DNA of 64,000 nucleotides from the NCBI GenBank assembly GCA_023229435.1, contig JALNZF010000002.1, forward strand, positions 252,178 to 316,177, given 5' to 3'. A program made the position numbers and the translations under genes. This document shows positions 62,735 to 64,000 of the stretch, one piece after another. The first letter of the stretch is position 1. Every line of letters starts with the position of its first letter. This stretch comes from Nitrospirota bacterium (GTDB lineage Bacteria > Nitrospirota > UBA9217). A model generated the notes under the pieces. The model saw only the letters and a list, made by a program, of their open reading frames with translations. It was not told where the DNA came from and did not search any database.

Positions 62735-63020
62735 ACGCGAAGAAGAACATTTTGCACGGATTGAGTTTGAGAATAAGAAAAAGCTCGAGGAGGAGAAACA
62801 CAAGAGGCTTGCTGAGGAAGAAAAGAAAAGGATGAAAGAACTGCATTATATGATGTGCCCCAAGTGCGGGATGGAGTTGATCGAGATAGACTACAAGAAA
62901 ATTAAAATTGATAAGTGTTCCGAGTGCGACGGGGTCTGGCTCGACGCCGGAGAGATGGAGCAGGTGGCAAAGCTGGACAAGATGGGCCTCGACAAGCTCT
63001 TCAGCGTTTTCAAAAAATAA
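62721..63020 (+). CDS. zf-TFIIB-type zinc-ribbon protein
   Basis: 99 residues. A highly charged coiled-coil N-terminus (EEEHFARIEFENKKKLEEEK, EEEKKRMKE) is followed by a zinc ribbon: MCPKCGMELIEI, then KCSECDGVWLDAGEMEQV. This is the short prokaryotic TFIIB-type ribbon (CxxC...CxxCxGxWLDxGE) of unknown biochemical role. It is located in the manganese-riboswitch operon after the SPFH and PGPGW genes. A metal-responsive or chaperone role is speculative. Confidence 0.85.
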   Translation: MRPSEREEEHFARIEFENKKKLEEEKHKRLAEEEKKRMKELHYMMCPKCGMELIEIDYKKIKIDKCSECDGVWLDAGEMEQVAKLDKMGLDKLFSVFKK

Positions 63021-63046
63021 CTCGCGGGGCTCCGCTGAGGGGTCGG

Positions 63047-63092
63047 GAACAAAGGGCTGCATAGTTGATGTTTCCCGGCCCTGTTCTTTTTT
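63047..63092 (+). terminator. Probable intrinsic terminator after the zinc-ribbon gene
   Basis: GAACA-AA-GGGC pairs with GCCC-TGTTC (a two-base bulge) and is followed by TTTTTT. The long loop lowers confidence. Confidence 0.5.
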
Positions 63093-63121
63093 AAAGTCTT
63101 TTTCTGTCGTGGATCTGAGCA

Positions 63122-63266
63122 ATGCCGCGCCTCGGCATCCCCCGGCTCCCGCCGGGGGTGAAAAGCGCTTCCACGCGACCAGTACATAAGAGCGGTCGCG
63201 CGGAAGCAGTTCCGGGAGGTCGCGTTGTTCGTGGGAGCCTCCGGCTCCTGCCGGAGGGGGCTCCAC
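63122..63266. repeat. Run of four consecutive hairpins
   Basis: In order: ATGCCG/CGGCAT (63122-63138), CCCCCGGC/GCCGGGGG (63139-63158), GCTTCCACGCGACC/GGTCGCGCGGAAGC (63167-63207), and GTGGGAGCCTCCGG/CCGGAGGGGGCTCCAC (63231-63266). No coding sequence. Could be a REP-type cluster or a structured RNA. Confidence 0.6.
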
Positions 63267-63393
63267 TGCCGATGGTCGCCCGCCGCTTATGATACACTAT
63301 ATTGATACCTCGAAATGAATCGTAGTCATTGGAAGAACGTGGAGCGGCGCCGTGTTTATGATCAATCTCGCGCTGCTGCATGGTATGCGGTGA

Positions 63394-63474
63394 ACCCCGT
63401 TAGACCTCCCGATGAAAGCGGCATAATGCCGGATAACGCGATAATCACTGAGACGACGAGAGGTCTGACGGGGT
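63394..63474. repeat. Inverted repeat with ACCCCGTTAGA arms ahead of the P-type ATPase
   Basis: ACCCCGTTAGACCTC (63394-63408) pairs with GAGGTCTGACGGGGT (63460-63474) with one G-T pair. It ends 54 bp before the ATPase start codon. It shares the outer arm with 51264-51373, but the inner arm bases differ in a compensated way. Confidence 0.7.
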
Positions 63475-63528
63475 GAACAGCTTCCCTGACGGCTTTTAAC
63501 CAGTGTAAAGGAAAGGATAAGAAAAAAC

Positions 63529-64000
63529 ATGCGTTGGCATCAAAAAAACATCGAAGAAGTCATTACGGAACTCGGGTCGTCGCTCCAGGGCCTTTCCGCG
63601 GCAAAGGCGCAGGAGCTGCTCCTGGAGCACGGTCCCAACGAACTTGTGGAGAAGGAGAAGAAGTCTCCATTCATGATGTTCCTCGACCAGTTCAAGGACT
63701 TCATGATACTCATCCTCATTGCCGCCGCGCTTATTTCAGGCTTCATCGGCGAGGTCTCGGACACGATTGCCATCATTGTCATTGTTGTCCTGAACGCGGT
63801 TGTCGGGTTTATCCAGGAATACCGCGCGGAAAAGGCCATGGCTGCCCTGAAAAAAATGGCCGCGCCGTCCGCGGCAGTCATGAGAAACGGCATGCCGGAA
63901 ACCATCTCCGCTTCCCGGCTTGTGCCGGGCGATGTCGTTCTGCTCGAGGCGGGGAAAATCGTCCCCGCTGACATGCGAATGATCGAAGCCGCTCTTTTTA
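63529..64000 (+). CDS. P2-type cation-transporting ATPase, N-terminal part (runs off the window)
   Basis: 157 residues are visible. The N-terminal cation-ATPase domain (SAAKAQELLLEHGPNELVEK) is followed by the first two transmembrane helices (FMILILIAAALISGFIG and IAIIVIVVLNAVVGFIQEY) and the start of the actuator domain (ASRLVPGDVVLLEAGKIVPAD). This resembles Ca2+/Mn2+ (PMR1/SERCA-like) pumps. The phosphorylation DKTGT and ion-binding helices lie beyond the window. Such pumps are known targets of yybP-ykoY riboswitches, and one lies 2.1 kb upstream. Confidence 0.9.
   Translation, partial: MRWHQKNIEEVITELGSSLQGLSAAKAQELLLEHGPNELVEKEKKSPFMMFLDQFKDFMILILIAAALISGFIGEVSDTIAIIVIVVLNAVVGFIQEYRAEKAMAALKKMAAPSAAVMRNGMPETISASRLVPGDVVLLEAGKIVPADMRMIEAALF

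Overview
The window reads as chromosomal DNA of a Gram-negative, rod-type bacterium at roughly mid-50s percent GC. It has a complete division and cell-wall (dcw) cluster with a MurE carrying the DNPR signature of meso-diaminopimelate enzymes. It also has mnmE-mnmG, a split pyruvate carboxylase with an embedded carbonic anhydrase, and a UbiB kinase. Spacers are full of imperfect palindromic repeats of the kind common in environmental Nitrospirota and Desulfobacterota genomes. I lean towards Nitrospirota, but this is an inference from gene order and repeat style only.

Layout. (1) 1-1621: 5' part of mfd on the minus strand, with a palindromic repeat inserted in frame. (2) 1706-13754: a minus-strand defence island. 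A SeqA-like regulator with its own promoter/operator is followed by a PLD-SNF2 helicase, a 1461-aa adenine methylase whose C-terminus looks like an AbiEi antitoxin, an AbiEii toxin, a PD-(D/E)XK-like protein and a small P-loop NTPase. Two orphan genes and a truncated dinD lie downstream. (3) 13848-24379: MazG-like pyrophosphohydrolase, GIY-YIG/class V aminotransferase fusion, pgi, mnmE, mnmG, Fic protein, an MNT/HEPN pair and an HNH nuclease. (4) 24769-44101: the dcw cluster mraZ-STAS-rsmH-ftsL-ftsI-murE-murF-mraY-murD-ftsW-murG-murC-murB-ddl-ftsQ-ftsA-ftsZ, led by a consensus promoter and MraZ boxes. (5) 44160-52582: second defence island, with two unknown small genes, DarT-DarG, a type III restriction-modification pair, then an HTH-Panacea antitoxin with a RelE-like toxin. 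(6) 52659-61162: trmJ, a metallo-beta-lactamase-fold hydrolase, ubiB, and pycA-carbonic anhydrase-pycB. (7) 61313-64000: a yybP-ykoY (manganese) riboswitch with terminator, an SPFH protein, a frameshifted PGPGW membrane protein, a zinc-ribbon protein and the start of a P2-type cation ATPase.

The most promising unusual system is the 3171-13754 operon. Its antitoxin-like AbiEi module seems to be fused to the DNA methylase, and the AbiEii toxin is the next gene. This suggests an abortive-infection toxin held in check by an intact restriction/modification enzyme. The SeqA-like first gene, with a palindrome over its -10 box, could add sensing of methylation state. Secondary points of interest are the DarTG/type III R-M cluster with two unrecognised leading genes, the manganese riboswitch ahead of an SPFH gene, and several cases where intergenic repeats have become coding sequence (mfd, probably rsmH).

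No rRNA, tRNA or CRISPR array was recognised. Functions come from motifs read by eye; no database search was possible.
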